Shown here: piece by piece, positions 10,130 through 18,992 of the stretch | Layout: each line of letters begins with the position of its first letter | Numbering within the stretch: the stretch's first letter is position 1 | Source: Bradyrhizobium sp. BR13661 | GTDB lineage: Bacteria; Pseudomonadota; Alphaproteobacteria; Rhizobiales; Xanthobacteraceae | Direction of reading: 5' to 3' | Length of the DNA stretch: 64,000 nt | NCBI RefSeq assembly: GCF_029892425.1 | Contig: NZ_JARXWB010000017.1 | Location: forward strand, 116,461-180,460 | The notes under the pieces: model-generated | Seen by the model: the letters and a program-made list of their open reading frames with translations, nothing else | The model's database searches: none | Told to the model about the DNA's origin: nothing | Position numbers and translations under genes: made by a program

Positions 10130-10441
10130 CCCGTCTCCTGTCGAAGACCGGGGCTCAAAGCCCGGCCCTCACCCCAATTCCAAACCCTGCCGCATCATTC
10201 CCTGTTCCGCCCCACGCGGGTGTTCCCGAAGCCAACTTGTCTTGGCCCGGCCTTCTGCTAGAGAGGACGGACGCTTGAACAACCAGTTTGCCCCGATTTT
10301 CCGGCCGGAAATCTCGGGAAAGCTTGAAGGAAACGCCGGGGACGACACGGCTGTTGCAGTGTCGAACAACCGGGTTAATGAGGCCTCAACGGCCGGCCTT
10401 TGGCGACAGAGGCGGCCTGCAACGCCTCATGAGGGCAGGAC
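10130..10441. other. Divergent intergenic region
   Basis: About 310 bases between two divergent genes. I see no conserved gene. A 14-base perfect palindrome TTTCCGGCCGGAAA lies at 10298-10311 and could be an operator. The downstream gene has AGGA just before its ATG. Confidence 0.5.
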
Positions 10442-11443
10442 ATGTCGGTGAAGAAAAAGCCCCTCGTCGTGGTGACGCGCAAGCTGCCGGACTCGATCGA
10501 GACCCGGATGCGCGAGCTGTTCGACGCACGCATCAATCTCGAGGACACACCGATGTCGGCCGAGCAGATCGCCGAGGCCGCGCGCACCGCCGACATCCTG
10601 GTTCCCACGGTCACCGATCACATCAGCGCCGACATCGTCAACCAGCCCGACTGCAAGCTCCGCCTGATCGCGAATTTCGGCAACGGTGTCGACAATATCG
10701 ACGTCGAGGCCGCACATGCCCGTGGCATCACGGTCACCAACACGCCGAAGGTTCTGACCGAAGACACCGCCGACATGACGATGGCGCTGATCCTGGCCGT
10801 GCCGCGCCGGATGATCGAAGGCGCCTCCGTGCTGACGGAAGGAAAGCCCTGGGCGGGCTGGTCGCCGACCTGGATGCTCGGCCACCGCATCGGCGGCAAG
10901 CGTCTCGGCATCATCGGCATGGGCCGCATCGGCCAGGCAGTCGCGCGACGCGCCCGCGCCTTCGGCTTGCAGATCCACTACCACAATCGCCGTCCCGTCG
11001 CGCCCAAGATCGCCGAAGAGCTTGGCGCGACCTATTGGGAAAGCCTCGACCAGATGCTGGCGCGGATGGACATCATCTCGGTGAACTGTCCGCACACGCC
11101 GGCGACCTACCATCTGCTCTCGGCGCGACGGCTGAAGCTGATCCGGAAAGACGCCTACATCGTCAACACCGCACGCGGAGAGGTGACGGACGAAGACACG
11201 CTGATCAAGCTGATCGAAGGCGGCGAGATCGGCGGCGCCGCCCTCGACGTCTATGAGCACGAGCCCGCGGTCAATCCGAAGCTGGTGCGGCTTGCCAAGG
11301 CCGGCAAGGTGATCCTGATGCCGCATATGGGCTCGGCCACGATCGAGGGCCGCGTCGAGATGGGCGAGAAGGTGATCATCAACATCCGCACCTTCCTCGA
11401 CGCCCACAAGCCGCCGGATCGCGTGCTGCCGAGCATGCTGTGA
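10442..11443 (+). CDS. D-2-hydroxyacid dehydrogenase (glyoxylate/hydroxypyruvate reductase type)
   Basis: A 333-residue NAD(P)-dependent dehydrogenase. The Rossmann fingerprint is GIIGMGRIG (about 157-165), the substrate-binding Arg is in NTARGEV, the catalytic Glu in DVYEHEP, and the catalytic His in PHMGSAT. An early NFGNGVDNIDV segment is typical of the glyoxylate reductase/D-glycerate dehydrogenase subgroup. It would reduce glyoxylate or hydroxypyruvate in the cytoplasm; the exact substrate cannot be read from sequence. Convergent with the following ThiF/MoeB-like gene, with 19 bases between the stops. Confidence 0.9.
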   Translation: MSVKKKPLVVVTRKLPDSIETRMRELFDARINLEDTPMSAEQIAEAARTADILVPTVTDHISADIVNQPDCKLRLIANFGNGVDNIDVEAAHARGITVTNTPKVLTEDTADMTMALILAVPRRMIEGASVLTEGKPWAGWSPTWMLGHRIGGKRLGIIGMGRIGQAVARRARAFGLQIHYHNRRPVAPKIAEELGATYWESLDQMLARMDIISVNCPHTPATYHLLSARRLKLIRKDAYIVNTARGEVTDEDTLIKLIEGGEIGGAALDVYEHEPAVNPKLVRLAKAGKVILMPHMGSATIEGRVEMGEKVIINIRTFLDAHKPPDRVLPSML

Positions 11444-11462
11444 CGTTCAAAACGGATCGCCC

Positions 11463-12266
11463 TCAGGGGCGATGGGCACTGAGATCGGTGACCACAGGAC
11501 CATCGCCATTGAGCGGATTGGCGGGATCGCGGGCGTAGCGCAGCGTCTCGAAGCGCATCGCGCGGGCGTCGATCATCAGAAGGCGGCCGACGAGGCCCTC
11601 GCCGAAGCCGACGATCTCGCGGATCGCCTCCAGCGCCATCATCGAGCCCATCACGCCCGCGAGCGCGCCCATGACGCCGGCTTCCGCGCAGGCCGGCACG
11701 GTGCCCGGCGGCGGCGCTTCCGGAAACAGGCAGCGATAGGTCGGATTGAAGACGCCCTGCTCGTTGGTCTCGTGCGCGCGGATGGTGGTGAGCGAGCCGT
11801 CAAACGTCCCGAGCGCCGCCGTGATCAACGGCCGCTTCGCGAAGAAGCAGGCGTCCGAGACCAGATAGCGCGTCGAGAAATTGTCGGAGCCATCGAGCAC
11901 GAGGTCGTAGTCGCCGATCAGCGATAGCGCATTGTCCGCGTTGAGCCAGGTGGCGTGGCCGACGAAGCGGACATGTGGATTGAGCTCTGCGATCCGCTCG
12001 GCCGCGCTCTCGACCTTGTGGCGGCCGATGTCGGGCGTCGTATGGATCACCTGGCGCTGCAGGTTCGACAGTGACACGACGTCGTCATCGACCACGCCCA
12101 ACGTTCCGATGCCGGCGGCCGCCAGATACATCAGCGCCGGCGCACCGAGCCCGCCCGCGCCGATCACCAGCACGGAGGCCCGCTTCAGCGCGGCCTGACC
12201 GGGGCCGCCGACATCGCGCAGCACGATATGGCGGGCATAGCGTTCGAGTTCGTCCGGGCTGAGCAA
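11463..12266 (-). CDS. E1-like adenylyltransferase of the ThiF/MoeB/HesA family
   Basis: Adenylates the C-terminus of a small sulfur-carrier protein (ThiS or MoaD type). The ATP motif GAGGLGAPALMYLAAAGIG, DDDVVSLSNLQRQ and the DGSDNFSTRYLV segment are clear. I place the start at a TTG (12264-12266) because AGGAG lies 9 bases upstream and the protein then begins LSPDELERYARHIVL as in the family (267 residues). The zinc tetrad of MoeB is missing: PCYRC reads PTYRC and the C-terminal CxxC is NPLNGDGP. The Cys in ACAEAG remains. Specificity for thiamine or molybdopterin is undecided. Confidence 0.85.
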   Translation of the reverse strand: MLSPDELERYARHIVLRDVGGPGQAALKRASVLVIGAGGLGAPALMYLAAAGIGTLGVVDDDVVSLSNLQRQVIHTTPDIGRHKVESAAERIAELNPHVRFVGHATWLNADNALSLIGDYDLVLDGSDNFSTRYLVSDACFFAKRPLITAALGTFDGSLTTIRAHETNEQGVFNPTYRCLFPEAPPPGTVPACAEAGVMGALAGVMGSMMALEAIREIVGFGEGLVGRLLMIDARAMRFETLRYARDPANPLNGDGPVVTDLSAHRP

Positions 12267-12357
12267 GCTCTTTGACTCCTGAACCACCGCAACATTGTTC
12301 GCGACCAACGAGATGTGCTTCAATGGCAGCGCGTTCAATGGGCTGGCTGGATTTGTC

Positions 12358-13719
12358 ATGAGATCGATGCTTGCGGCAACACTGATGTTGGCCTCTGCCA
12401 CAGGCGCGCACGCCCAGATGACGGCGCCGCAGGTCCCCGGCGCCAAGCCGAAGATGGTCCAGACCGTTCCGATCAAGCCCCCCGCCCTGCAAACGCCGTC
12501 GGAAACGGCCGACGCGATGGCGCAGGCCGAGCGGCTGGCGCTGCAATCCGACCTCGCCTGGGTCGGCGAATATAACGGCGCGATCACCGGCGATGTCAGC
12601 TCGCGCATGGTCGATGCCATCAAGGAATACCAGAAGAAAAAGGGCGGCAAGCCGACCGGCGTGCTCAACCCGCAGGAGCGCTCCGCGCTCGCCGAAACCG
12701 CACGGCGCAAGCAGGATAGCGTCGGCTGGAAGATCGTGACTGAAATGACCAGCGGCGCGCGGCTCGGCATTCCCTCCAAGCTGGTGCCAAATCAGGCGAC
12801 CGACGCCAACGGCTCGAAATGGTCTTCGCCAACGGGCACGGTGCAGGTTCTGCTCAGCCGTCGCAAGGAAGCAAACCCGACCACCGCAAAGCTCGCTGAA
12901 ACCGAGAAGAAGGAGCCGGCCGGACGCAAGGTCGACTACACCGTGGTGAAGCCCGACTTCTTCGTGCTGTCGGGGTTGCAGGGCCTGAAGAAGTTTTATG
13001 TGCGCGGCACCTTCAAGGGCGACGAAGTCCGCATCATGACGATCCTGTACGACCAGGCGACCGAGAACACGGTCGAGCCTGTCGTGATCGCGATGTCGAG
13101 CGCGTTCAATGCGTTTCCGTCTGGTCCGCAGGCTGGGCCTGCGCCGCGCAAGACTGTTGAATATGGGACCGGCATCGTCGTCAGCGACGACGGTGCGATC
13201 GTCACCGATCGCCTTGTCACCGATAGCTGCCTCGCAATCACCATCGGCGGCTACGGCAATGCCGACCGCCTTGCCGAGGATAAGGAGCACGATCTCGCGC
13301 TGCTGCACATCTACGGCGCGCGCGGCCTCAAGCCGCTCAGCCTCACCAGCGGCGCTGCGAAGACCAGCGTGGATGTCGTCGGCATCGCCGATCCCCAAAG
13401 CCAGGGCGGCGCGACCAACGTTTCGAACGTCAAGGGCGCGCTGGCGCCAGTCACGCGCAGCGACTCTGCATTGTCTCCACCGCCCGCCGTCGGTTTCTCC
13501 GGCAGCCCGGCCATCGACAGCGATGGCAAGTTCGCCGGCGTTGCGCTGCTGAAGCCGGCGATCGTCGCGGGCCCCGCGACAGCGATTCCGGCCTCACAGG
13601 CCGTGATGGTGTCGGCGGAGACCGTGCGCGATTTTCTGAAGGCGAATGCTGTTACCGCGAACGGCACATCGACCGACACGAAAGCCGCGGTCGTGCGTGT
13701 GATTTGCGTGCGGAAGTAA
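12358..13719 (+). CDS. Secreted peptidoglycan-binding protein with a degenerate trypsin-like domain
   Basis: From ATG 12358 the product has 453 residues and a signal peptide (MRSMLAATLMLASATGAHAQ). Residues about 52-118 form a peptidoglycan-binding-like helical domain (LQSDLAWVGEYNGAITGD...AIKEYQKKKGG). Residues about 268-440 align with HtrA/trypsin-like proteases: GTGIVVSDDGAIVTD, HDLALLHI and GFSGSPAID. The Ser (381) and Asp (312) positions are kept, but the His position of the TNNHVV motif is Arg285 (TDRLV), so peptidase activity is unlikely. Divergent from the ThiF/MoeB gene with 91 bases between starts. Confidence 0.8.
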   Translation: MRSMLAATLMLASATGAHAQMTAPQVPGAKPKMVQTVPIKPPALQTPSETADAMAQAERLALQSDLAWVGEYNGAITGDVSSRMVDAIKEYQKKKGGKPTGVLNPQERSALAETARRKQDSVGWKIVTEMTSGARLGIPSKLVPNQATDANGSKWSSPTGTVQVLLSRRKEANPTTAKLAETEKKEPAGRKVDYTVVKPDFFVLSGLQGLKKFYVRGTFKGDEVRIMTILYDQATENTVEPVVIAMSSAFNAFPSGPQAGPAPRKTVEYGTGIVVSDDGAIVTDRLVTDSCLAITIGGYGNADRLAEDKEHDLALLHIYGARGLKPLSLTSGAAKTSVDVVGIADPQSQGGATNVSNVKGALAPVTRSDSALSPPPAVGFSGSPAIDSDGKFAGVALLKPAIVAGPATAIPASQAVMVSAETVRDFLKANAVTANGTSTDTKAAVVRVICVRK

Positions 13720-13723
13720 CCAT

Positions 13724-13864
13724 CTTGTCCCGGACGCTCTGCAACGCTCCAGCGTTGCTGTGCCGAGCCGGGACCCATGCATCCTCACGCTCCGTGCTAG
13801 TGGCTTTCTGGGCCCCGGCTCTGCAGCGCACCGCTTTGCGCTGCGCTGCGCCCGGGGCACGAGA
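13724..13864. repeat. Palindromic intergenic repeat, family A copy 1
   Basis: Begins CTTGTCCCGGACGC, has inner arms GAGCCGGGACCCA and CTGGGCCCCGGCTC, and ends CCCGGGGCACGAGA. The same order and arms recur at 28905-29043 and 37947-38069. It lies exactly between two convergent genes and may terminate both. Confidence 0.85.
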
Positions 13865-15544
13865 CTAGCTCAGCCTGAATCGCACCCCGCTCTTCGCAAG
13901 GCCGCCCGAAATCCCCACTGGCGTGCCATCCGCGCGCCAGCACGCGGCACCGGTCATGGTGCCGTCGTCGTGGAAGGCGATACCATTCATGCCGCCGGCG
14001 ACTGTGGCGACCGGCTGGACCGTGTGGCCGAACGCCGTGAGTTTTGTCCGCACGCTCTCCGGCACCTTCTGCTCGACCTCGAGCGCATTGCCCTCTGTCC
14101 AGACCCGCGGTGCTTCGACGGCCTCCTGCAGGCTCATGCCGTGATCGATCAGATTGACCAGCGCCTGCATCGCGCTCGGGAAAATGCGCTTGCCGCCGGG
14201 CAGGCCTAGCGCATAGCGCAGCTTGCCGTCGTGTAAAGCCATCATCGGCGACATCGAGGTCGTCACGCGCTTGCCCGGCGCTAGCGACAGCGCATGGCCC
14301 GGACGCGGGTCGAACAGGTTCATGTAATTGTTGGCGATGGCACCGAGGCCCGGGATCATGATCTTCGCGCCAAACAGGTTGTTGATGGTCTGCGTGGTCG
14401 CGATCACGTTGCCAAAACTGTCTGCCGCCGTCATGTGCGTGGTGTGTGCGCTCTCGAGCTGCGTCACGCCGGCACCAAAAGCCTGCGCGCGCGCCGGATC
14501 GATCGTGCGGCGGCGTTCCTCGGCGTAAGCCTTCGACGTCAGCTTCTCCACGGGCACGCCGACATAGTCAGGATCACCACTTGCCGCGGCGCGATCGGCG
14601 AACGCGATCTTCAGGACTTCGGCGAGGTAATGGATGGTCTCGGCTGTGCCGAAGCCAAGGCTGGCGATATCGTAGCCTTCCAGAATGTTCAGCATCTGCG
14701 CGATGTGCACGCCGGAGGCTGCGGGCGGTGGCGGCCCAAGGATGATCCAGCCGCGATAGTCGGCGCGGATCGGCTGCCGCTCGACGGTTCTGTAGTTGGT
14801 CAGGTCATTGCGACGGATGAAGCCGCCAGCCTTCTCCATGTAGTCGGCGAGGATGTCGCCGAGCGGACCCTCGTAGAGCGCGTTCTCGCCGTGATCGGCG
14901 ATATAGCGAAGTGTCTCGGCATATTCTGATTGCACCACGCGCTCGCCGACCTTGAGCGGCTCGCCATTGGGCATGAACACCGCCGATATCGGCTTGTCCT
15001 TGCGCATCGTCGCGGCGCACTCGCTGATGCATTCGTGCAAGTAGGGCGTCGCCGCATAGCCGCGCGCGGCGTGCTTGATCGCGGGCTGCATGACATCGGC
15101 AAGGCTCATGGTGCCGAACCTTCGCAGCGTCTCGCACCAGGCTTTCAGCGAGCCCGGCGTGGCGACCGCCTTCGGGCCGTTGAGGTTCTCATTGCCGACG
15201 GTGTCGAACACGTCGTGCGCCGAGCCCGGCTTGGAGGTGTAGGTGGTGTCGCGAACCGCCGATGGCACCGTGCTCTGGCCATCGATGACGCGGTGGCTGC
15301 CGTCGGCCAGGCGAATATGCGCCATGCCGCCGCCGATGATGCCGACCATCATCGGCTCGACCACGGTCAGCGTGAACAGCGTGGCGATCGCAGCGTCGAT
15401 GGCGTTGCCGCCGGCCGCCAGCATCTCGGCGCCGGCGCTGGAGGCCAGCGGGTGATTGCTCACCACCATGCCGCGGCTCGAGACCGCCGGCATCTTCTGA
15501 CATTCGAAGTTTGTTGCCGTCCGGTCGCGCCAGTTTCCGCTCAT
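13865..15544 (-). CDS. Gamma-glutamyltransferase family protein
   Basis: A 559-residue Ntn-hydrolase that cleaves or transfers gamma-glutamyl groups from glutathione and related peptides. The self-processing site is the Thr in AHTTHMTAADSFGN (Thr368), giving a large subunit of about 367 residues and a small subunit of about 190. The N-terminal GGNAIDAAIATLFTL motif and the glycine-rich LGLPGGKRIFPSAMQ segment fit the family. No signal peptide is visible, unlike E. coli Ggt, so it may be a cytoplasmic member acting on another gamma-glutamyl or acyl substrate. Convergent with the upstream pseudo-protease across a repeat. Confidence 0.9.
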   Translation of the reverse strand: MSGNWRDRTATNFECQKMPAVSSRGMVVSNHPLASSAGAEMLAAGGNAIDAAIATLFTLTVVEPMMVGIIGGGMAHIRLADGSHRVIDGQSTVPSAVRDTTYTSKPGSAHDVFDTVGNENLNGPKAVATPGSLKAWCETLRRFGTMSLADVMQPAIKHAARGYAATPYLHECISECAATMRKDKPISAVFMPNGEPLKVGERVVQSEYAETLRYIADHGENALYEGPLGDILADYMEKAGGFIRRNDLTNYRTVERQPIRADYRGWIILGPPPPAASGVHIAQMLNILEGYDIASLGFGTAETIHYLAEVLKIAFADRAAASGDPDYVGVPVEKLTSKAYAEERRRTIDPARAQAFGAGVTQLESAHTTHMTAADSFGNVIATTQTINNLFGAKIMIPGLGAIANNYMNLFDPRPGHALSLAPGKRVTTSMSPMMALHDGKLRYALGLPGGKRIFPSAMQALVNLIDHGMSLQEAVEAPRVWTEGNALEVEQKVPESVRTKLTAFGHTVQPVATVAGGMNGIAFHDDGTMTGAACWRADGTPVGISGGLAKSGVRFRLS

Positions 15545-15786
15545 GCTGCTGGTCCTTCTTGTTCACGATGGCAAGCACACCATAGGCACTTCTACGGGTC
15601 CAGTACTGGTACGGATTAACTGGCATTCCCGATTCTGCCATCATCGCTATCGTTGATTCGGACATCCGCGGTCCCCTTTGGATCGGGCAGGGCACGTCCT
15701 GAGCGAGAAGAGCTCAGCATCAAAAAGCGATGCACGTTCGCGTGGCGTTACCCCAGACCCAAGCACTCCAAAGGATTCAGCTTCCC

Positions 15787-16524
15787 ATGCACACGATCGT
15801 ACTGGCCACCCAAAAGGGTGGGAGTGGCAAGAGCACGCTCGCCATCGGCCTCGCGCTGGCTGCCAAGCAGGCCGGCTTCACCGTTCGCCTGATCGAGACC
15901 GACCCGCAGGGCACCCTGTCCAACTGGGCGCGCCGTCGCAACAACGATGACGTCGTCGTCGAGCCGATCTATCACGCCGCCGATTTCGCGCCGCGGCTGA
16001 ACATGCTGGCCGACAGCGGTCTCCAGCTTGCGATCGTCGACACCGCGGCCGGCCTGTCCGCCGCGACCACCGCGGCGATCCGCCATTCCAACCTCTGCCT
16101 GATCCCGGCCCGCCCGAGCGTCGCCGACATCGAGGCGACCGTCTCCACCGTCAGCGTCGCACGCGCCTGGAAGCGTCCCTACAGCTTCGTGCTGAACCAG
16201 ACGCCGATCCGCGGCCAGCGCATCGACAACGCGGCCAACACGCTCGCCGAGGAAGCCGCGCTCGATCTCACCGACGTGCTCGCACGCCCGCTGATCGTGA
16301 TGCGCAACGACCACCAGGACTCGCTCGCCTCCGGCCTCGCCGTCAGCGAGTTCGCACCGAACGGCAAGTCGACCGAGGAAATCCGCGGCCTCTGGCGCTG
16401 GATCGAGACCCGTCTCGAACTCTCCGCCGGCAATCTCCTGATCGATCAGGTCATGTCGGCCGCAGACGGTGTGCTGCATGCCGCCGCCGAGCTTTCGGCG
16501 GACGAAACTGTTCTGGCATCCTGA
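15787..16524 (+). CDS. ParA/MinD-like ATPase, first tandem copy
   Basis: A 245-residue P-loop ATPase of the ParA family. The deviant Walker A with two Lys is KGGSGKST (residues 10-17), switch I is ETDPQGTLSNW, and Walker B is LAIVDTAAG. The start ATG 15787 puts the P-loop at the usual distance from the N-terminus. No ParB, DNA-binding N-terminal domain or centromere-like repeat is nearby, so this is an orphan ParA that more likely positions a protein cargo or assembly than a replicon. A second copy follows at 16734. GATTC sites at 15631 and 15655 lie upstream. Confidence 0.85.
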   Translation: MHTIVLATQKGGSGKSTLAIGLALAAKQAGFTVRLIETDPQGTLSNWARRRNNDDVVVEPIYHAADFAPRLNMLADSGLQLAIVDTAAGLSAATTAAIRHSNLCLIPARPSVADIEATVSTVSVARAWKRPYSFVLNQTPIRGQRIDNAANTLAEEAALDLTDVLARPLIVMRNDHQDSLASGLAVSEFAPNGKSTEEIRGLWRWIETRLELSAGNLLIDQVMSAADGVLHAAAELSADETVLAS

Positions 16525-16586
16525 GCGGGGCGATCGCTCAGGCTGCAAGACGGGCTCTTTGCCATCCGGTGAATGAGCCCAGGCGA

Positions 16587-16625
16587 CGAAGCAATCCGGC
16601 CACCAGCCCGGCCGGATTTGCTTCG
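16587..16625 (+). terminator. Strong hairpin between the two ParA-like genes
   Basis: Arms CGAAGCAATCCGGCC and GGCCGGATTTGCTTCG pair over about 15 bases with one extra T. No T-tract follows, so it is a possible terminator or mRNA-stabilising structure for the first copy rather than a classical intrinsic terminator. Confidence 0.55.
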
Positions 16626-16733
16626 CTCGCGCTCCGTAGTACTACAACATTCACAAAACTGTCATATTGCGGCATTGTCGGAAGCGATTCGCGATCCGTT
16701 CGGGATGCGCCTCGTGTCGGCTAGGACCGCTCC

Positions 16734-17441
16734 ATGCACACACTGGTCTTCGCTACGCAGAAAGGCGGCTGCGGCAAGAGCACGCTCGCTGCCGGCATCG
16801 CGCTCGCCGCGCAGCACGCTGGCCATCTGGTTCGCCTGATCGACACCGATCCGCAGGCCACGCTGTCGAACTGGCAAAGCCGCCGGCTTGCGCATGATGT
16901 CGTCGTCGACAGCGTTCACGAAGCTGGCGAGATCGAACCAGAGTTGCGGAAGCTGCGCCGCGAGGGCACTGACCTCGCGATCATCGATACGTCTGCCGGG
17001 ATGAATGCCGCGACGCGAACCGCAATTCTCTGCGCCGACCTGTGCCTGCTGCCGACGCGACCGAGCATCGCCGACCTCGAATCGACCGTCACGACACTGC
17101 GCGTCGTCAGGGCCGCACGACGACCGTTTGCCTTCATTCTCAACCAGGCTTCGATCCGCGGAGAACGTGGCAACCTCGCCGCGTCCGCGCTAAGCCGCGA
17201 AGCCGAGCACGAGCTTGCCGAGATCGTGGCATTGCCGTTCATCGCCAGCCGCAACGATCATCAGGACGCGCTCGCCGCCGGGCTCACCGCCGTCGAATAC
17301 GCGCCCGACGGCAAAGCCGCTGACGAGATTCGCCGGCTCTGGGAATGGATCGAAGCGCGCCTGCAGAGCAGGCTCGAGCAATCGGCTCCGACCGATGCGC
17401 TGAACGACGACACTGACGTGCCGTGGGACTCATGCCTGTGA
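16734..17441 (+). CDS. ParA/MinD-like ATPase, second tandem copy
   Basis: A 235-residue paralogue of the gene at 15787. Both begin MHT and continue in parallel: KGGCGKST (10-17), DTDPQATLSNW, LAIIDTSAG, and near the C-terminus RNDHQDALAAGL against RNDHQDSLASGL in the first copy. The tail after about residue 215 differs. A separate promoter is likely because 209 bases with a hairpin lie between them. Its last 12 bases overlap the 3' end of the convergent acetyltransferase. Partner and cargo unknown. Confidence 0.85.
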   Translation: MHTLVFATQKGGCGKSTLAAGIALAAQHAGHLVRLIDTDPQATLSNWQSRRLAHDVVVDSVHEAGEIEPELRKLRREGTDLAIIDTSAGMNAATRTAILCADLCLLPTRPSIADLESTVTTLRVVRAARRPFAFILNQASIRGERGNLAASALSREAEHELAEIVALPFIASRNDHQDALAAGLTAVEYAPDGKAADEIRRLWEWIEARLQSRLEQSAPTDALNDDTDVPWDSCL

Positions 17442-17999
17442 TTGCGCGCCTCTGCCACGCAGCCAGGCTTCACGCTGCACAATCCATCTCTCAGCCGTCG
17501 ACTGTCCACCGTGATGCGGCAGCTCGATGAAGCCGACGAACTCCGCGCCGGTCTTCTGCTTGACCCGGCGCGAAGCCTCGTTTGTGGCGGCGTTGCTGAC
17601 GTAGAAATGTTCGAGGCAAAGCGTGAGGAAGGCAAAGTCGTTCACCGCGATGATGGCCTCCGTCATCAAGCCGCGCCCCCAATAAGGCTCAGCCAGCCAG
17701 AAGCCGCGATTGCCTTTGGCGCCCTCTGCACGGGGCCGGAAATGAATATTGCCGATGGCCTCGCCATCACCGCCCTTCAGCACCAGCACCCAATGGTGGA
17801 GCTCTTCGCCAGCCGTGATCTTGTCGAGCTGCAACCGGACGAAGGTTTCCGCGCCATCCGCCGGATAGGGCCAGGGCACCACGGCCGCAAGATGCCGGAT
17901 GATGTTCCAATTGTCGAAATGCCGCTGGATCGCCGGCGCGTCGGATAGCGCCAGCGGACGCAGGATCAGCCGTTCGGTCTCAAGCAGCGGCGTCTGCAT
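17430..17999 (-). CDS. RimJ/RimL-like GNAT acetyltransferase
   Basis: A 189-residue acetyltransferase of the ribosomal-protein/N-terminal acetylase type. The start LLETERLILRPLALSDAPAI is typical; the acetyl-CoA loop is FWLAEPYWGRGLMTEAI, followed by VSNAATNEASRRVKQKTGAEFVG. The gene starts 6 bases after the mutM stop, so it is translationally linked to mutM. The substrate is unknown. Confidence 0.88.
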   Translation of the reverse strand: MQTPLLETERLILRPLALSDAPAIQRHFDNWNIIRHLAAVVPWPYPADGAETFVRLQLDKITAGEELHHWVLVLKGGDGEAIGNIHFRPRAEGAKGNRGFWLAEPYWGRGLMTEAIIAVNDFAFLTLCLEHFYVSNAATNEASRRVKQKTGAEFVGFIELPHHGGQSTAERWIVQREAWLRGRGAQSQA

Positions 18000-18005
18000 G
18001 GCCCC

Positions 18006-18911
18006 TCACTTCTGACATTTCGAACACCAGAAGGTCGAGCGGCCGTTCTGGGTGAAGCGCTTGATGGTGCCGCCGCAGCGCGGGGTCGTGCAGGTCTCGC
18101 CTTCGCGATCATAGACCTTGAACGAATGCTGGAAATAGCCGAGCTCGCCGGAGGTCTGGCGATGATCGCGCAATGACGAGCCGCCGGCCTTGATGGCGTC
18201 GTTCAGCACGGTATGGATCGCACCGACCAATCGTTTTGCGTGATCCGTCGGCTCGCCCACGGCGACGCCCTTGCGTCGTCCGGACTTCGTTGACAGCGTC
18301 GCGGCAATCCGGCGCGGCGACAGATGCGAGCGGTGGAGGGCTTCGCAGACATAGATGTTGCCGAGACCTGCGACCACACGCTGATCGAGCAGCGCAGCCT
18401 TCAGGTTCGTCTTCTTGCCCTCGCATGAGCTCGCCAGCATCGCGGCGTCGAACTCGTTGCCGAGCGGCTCGGGGCCGAGGTCGCGCAGCAAGGGCTCGTC
18501 TTCGATCGCTTCGCGCGCGATCACTTTCATGTAACCGAAGCGGCGCGGATCGTTGAAGACGATGTCGGCGCCCGAGGACATCCGAAACAGCACATGGTCG
18601 TGCGCGGAATCCTTGCCCTTGGGATAGTGAAACTCGCCGGGCGCAGCCTCGTTGTCCGGCTTGATGACGCGGAACGAGCCCGACATGCCCAGATGCATCA
18701 GCAATACGTCGCCGGAGGCGAGATCGGCCATGAGATATTTTGCACGGCGCCCCAACCCCGTGACGATCTGCCCCTGCAGCCGGGCGACAAAGTCCGGCTG
18801 GAACGGAAAGCGCAAATCGGGTCTGCGGGCCTCCGCGGCGACGATTTTCGCCCCCTCCATGACGGGCTGAAGGCCGCGGCGGACGGTCTCGACTTCGGGC
18901 AATTCAGGCAT
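18006..18911 (-). CDS. mutM: Formamidopyrimidine-DNA glycosylase MutM (Fpg)
   Basis: Excises oxidised purines such as 8-oxoguanine and cuts the strand by beta/delta elimination. The N-terminus PELPEVETV provides the catalytic Pro and Glu; Lys58 lies in GRRAKYL; the H2TH region includes LLDQRVVAGLGNIYVCEAL; and the C-terminal zinc finger has CTTPRCGG and WCSKC. The 301-residue length is slightly above the E. coli enzyme because of an insert around residues 85-100 and 215-225. Divergent from ubiE with 81 bases between the starts, a common alphaproteobacterial arrangement. Confidence 0.96.
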   Translation of the reverse strand: MPELPEVETVRRGLQPVMEGAKIVAAEARRPDLRFPFQPDFVARLQGQIVTGLGRRAKYLMADLASGDVLLMHLGMSGSFRVIKPDNEAAPGEFHYPKGKDSAHDHVLFRMSSGADIVFNDPRRFGYMKVIAREAIEDEPLLRDLGPEPLGNEFDAAMLASSCEGKKTNLKAALLDQRVVAGLGNIYVCEALHRSHLSPRRIAATLSTKSGRRKGVAVGEPTDHAKRLVGAIHTVLNDAIKAGGSSLRDHRQTSGELGYFQHSFKVYDREGETCTTPRCGGTIKRFTQNGRSTFWCSKCQK

Positions 18912-18992
18912 GGTCAGGCATTCACCTTATGAGGGCGGTGTGATAGCGCCATTGCGGCGGCCGCGCTATGGTCCGCCCTGTGGAGTAGAGTA

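Noticed and set aside
12267..12779. Long N-terminal extension of the ThiF/MoeB frame to 12779
   Set aside because: The extension is antisense to the secreted pseudo-protease gene and unconserved; the TTG at 12266 has a ribosome site and gives the family length.
15631..15659. Two GANTC sites before the first ParA-like gene as a cell-cycle signal
   Set aside because: Two sites in about 30 bases are not far from chance for this base composition, unlike the three before divL; noted but not claimed.
16657..16680. CTGTCAT near 16658 as a second Pho box before the second ParA-like gene
   Set aside because: Only one good half-site; the second unit at the correct 11-base step matches about 3 of 7 positions and nothing links the gene to phosphate.
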